From the NCBI GenBank assembly GCA_023391695.1, contig JAEWAK010000058.1, positions 1-51,336 on the forward strand: a stretch of DNA of 51,336 nt, given 5' to 3'. The position numbers and the translations under genes were made by a program. The notes under the pieces were generated by a model that saw only the letters and a program-made list of their open reading frames with translations, was not told the DNA's origin and did not search any database. How positions within the stretch are numbered: the stretch's first letter is position 1; each line of letters begins with the position of its first letter. Shown here one piece after another: positions 50,863-51,336 of the stretch. Origin of the DNA: Bacillota bacterium. Lineage in GTDB: Bacteria > Bacillota > Clostridia > Lachnospirales > Lachnospiraceae.

Positions 50863-51215
50863 ATTTTACAAAATAATTAAAACGTTTTGTTTAATAAAAA
50901 TTGTATTTTTAAAGATTACTCTTTACAAACAACCGTCTTAATTTTAATATACTATATTTTGTTGTCCCGCTAAAATATTTAGTTTTATTTTCAGTTTTGT
51001 TCAATCAAAAATCATTCTAACTCAGTCTTATACATTGAAATCATATTCCAATATAATCATTTAAAAAATCATATCCCAAACAATTATTTCCAAATTAATA
51101 CTAATCCAGTTCTTACTACAAAAGTATCCCGTCAGACACAGGAAATGGTATAATTCCAAAAACTAAGGCGGTATCCGGGTGCAGTGTGTGGGAGTATTAT
51201 ATTGGAAAGGTTCCT
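50863..51215. other. AT-rich gene-free spacer
   Basis: No gene is supported on either strand. A TGGTATAAT extended -10 at 51146-51154 could start transcription toward the right edge. Nothing else stands out. Confidence 0.4.
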
Positions 51216-51335
51216 TGATGTCACTTAAACTCCGGGAAGTGCGCCAAGGGCGAAAAGTGTAACTGTCTGAGCGTAAGCGAGTTTTACACTTTTCGCCCTG
51301 CTTTAAGCACTTCCCGGAGTTTATTAGTGACATCA
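51216..51335. repeat. 120-bp palindromic element at the right edge
   Basis: The outer arms TGATGTCACT (51216-51225) and AGTGACATCA (51326-51335) match exactly. The middle arms AAACTCCGGGAAGTGC and GCACTTCCCGGAGTTT match, and so do the inner arms AGGGCGAAAAGTGTAA and TTACACTTTTCGCCCT, with small bulges. The loop is about 17 nt. It has no coding frame and looks like a small palindromic mobile repeat, complete within the window. Confidence 0.8.
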
Positions 51336-51336
51336 G

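Overview
The window looks like chromosomal DNA of a low-to-moderate G+C anaerobic Firmicute, most likely a member of the Lachnospiraceae (Clostridium cluster XIVa). This rests on gene content and style: an Ech-type energy-converting [NiFe] hydrogenase with its maturation set, a single-chain pyruvate:ferredoxin oxidoreductase, CdaA/CdaR, a LytR-CpsA-Psr protein, teichoic-acid-type transferases, strong AGGAGG ribosome binding sites and sigma-A promoters. The assignment is inference. No rRNA, tRNA, CRISPR array, intact transposase or prophage gene was found.

Layout. (1) 1-511: no convincing gene; two tight hairpins at the left edge and a 26-bp palindrome before the first gene. (2) 512-5373: sugar or amino-sugar catabolism: a ChbG/YdjC-type deacetylase, an AraC-type regulator on the minus strand, two Gfo/Idh/MocA oxidoreductases and a sugar-phosphate isomerase/epimerase-type TIM barrel. 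(3) 5856-17018: one long operon, echABCDEF-hypABFCDE, behind a strong promoter with a Rex-like dyad, broken between echB and echC by a 71-bp tandem repeat rich in hairpins. (4) 17164-21883: an O-antigen-ligase-like membrane protein, a chemoreceptor and an AEC-family transporter. (5) 21917-25772: pyruvate:ferredoxin oxidoreductase on the minus strand, with a long leader containing a 162-bp palindromic element. (6) 26025-28119: greA-lysS behind a consensus promoter. (7) 28400-36936: two membrane proteins, cdaA, cdaR, an HPr-like protein, tagD and three envelope-polymer transferases. (8) 37280-39841, minus strand: an LCP ligase and a polyprenyl-phosphate sugar transferase, bracketed by two 39-bp direct repeats. 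(9) 40285-45037: an Asn-rich HtrA protease, a divergent ClpX with a palindromic operator inside its promoter, an unassigned TIM-barrel protein and a small zinc-ribbon protein. (10) 45112-50862: a branched-chain amino acid type ABC importer (livJHMGF) plus a cytidylate-kinase-like protein. (11) 50863-51335: AT-rich spacer and a 120-bp palindrome.

How the parts fit. Pyruvate oxidoreductase would make reduced ferredoxin. Ech would use it to evolve H2 while moving ions across the membrane, and the Hyp proteins build the Ni-Fe centre. TagD supplies CDP-glycerol to the two TagB/TagF-type transferases. The WcaJ-type transferase would start a lipid-linked glycan, and the LCP protein would attach a finished polymer to peptidoglycan. 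CdaA makes c-di-AMP, a signal tied in Firmicutes to wall and osmotic homeostasis.

The most unusual features are non-coding: the echB-echC repeats, each pairing a GC hairpin with a second hairpin that hides a Shine-Dalgarno-like motif; the overlapping long stem-loops between livJ and livH; a promoter followed at once by a terminator hairpin before livJ; perfect dyads inside or beside several promoters; and the direct repeats around the LCP/sugar-transferase pair. Among proteins, the ClpX paralogue without the RKH substrate loop stands out.
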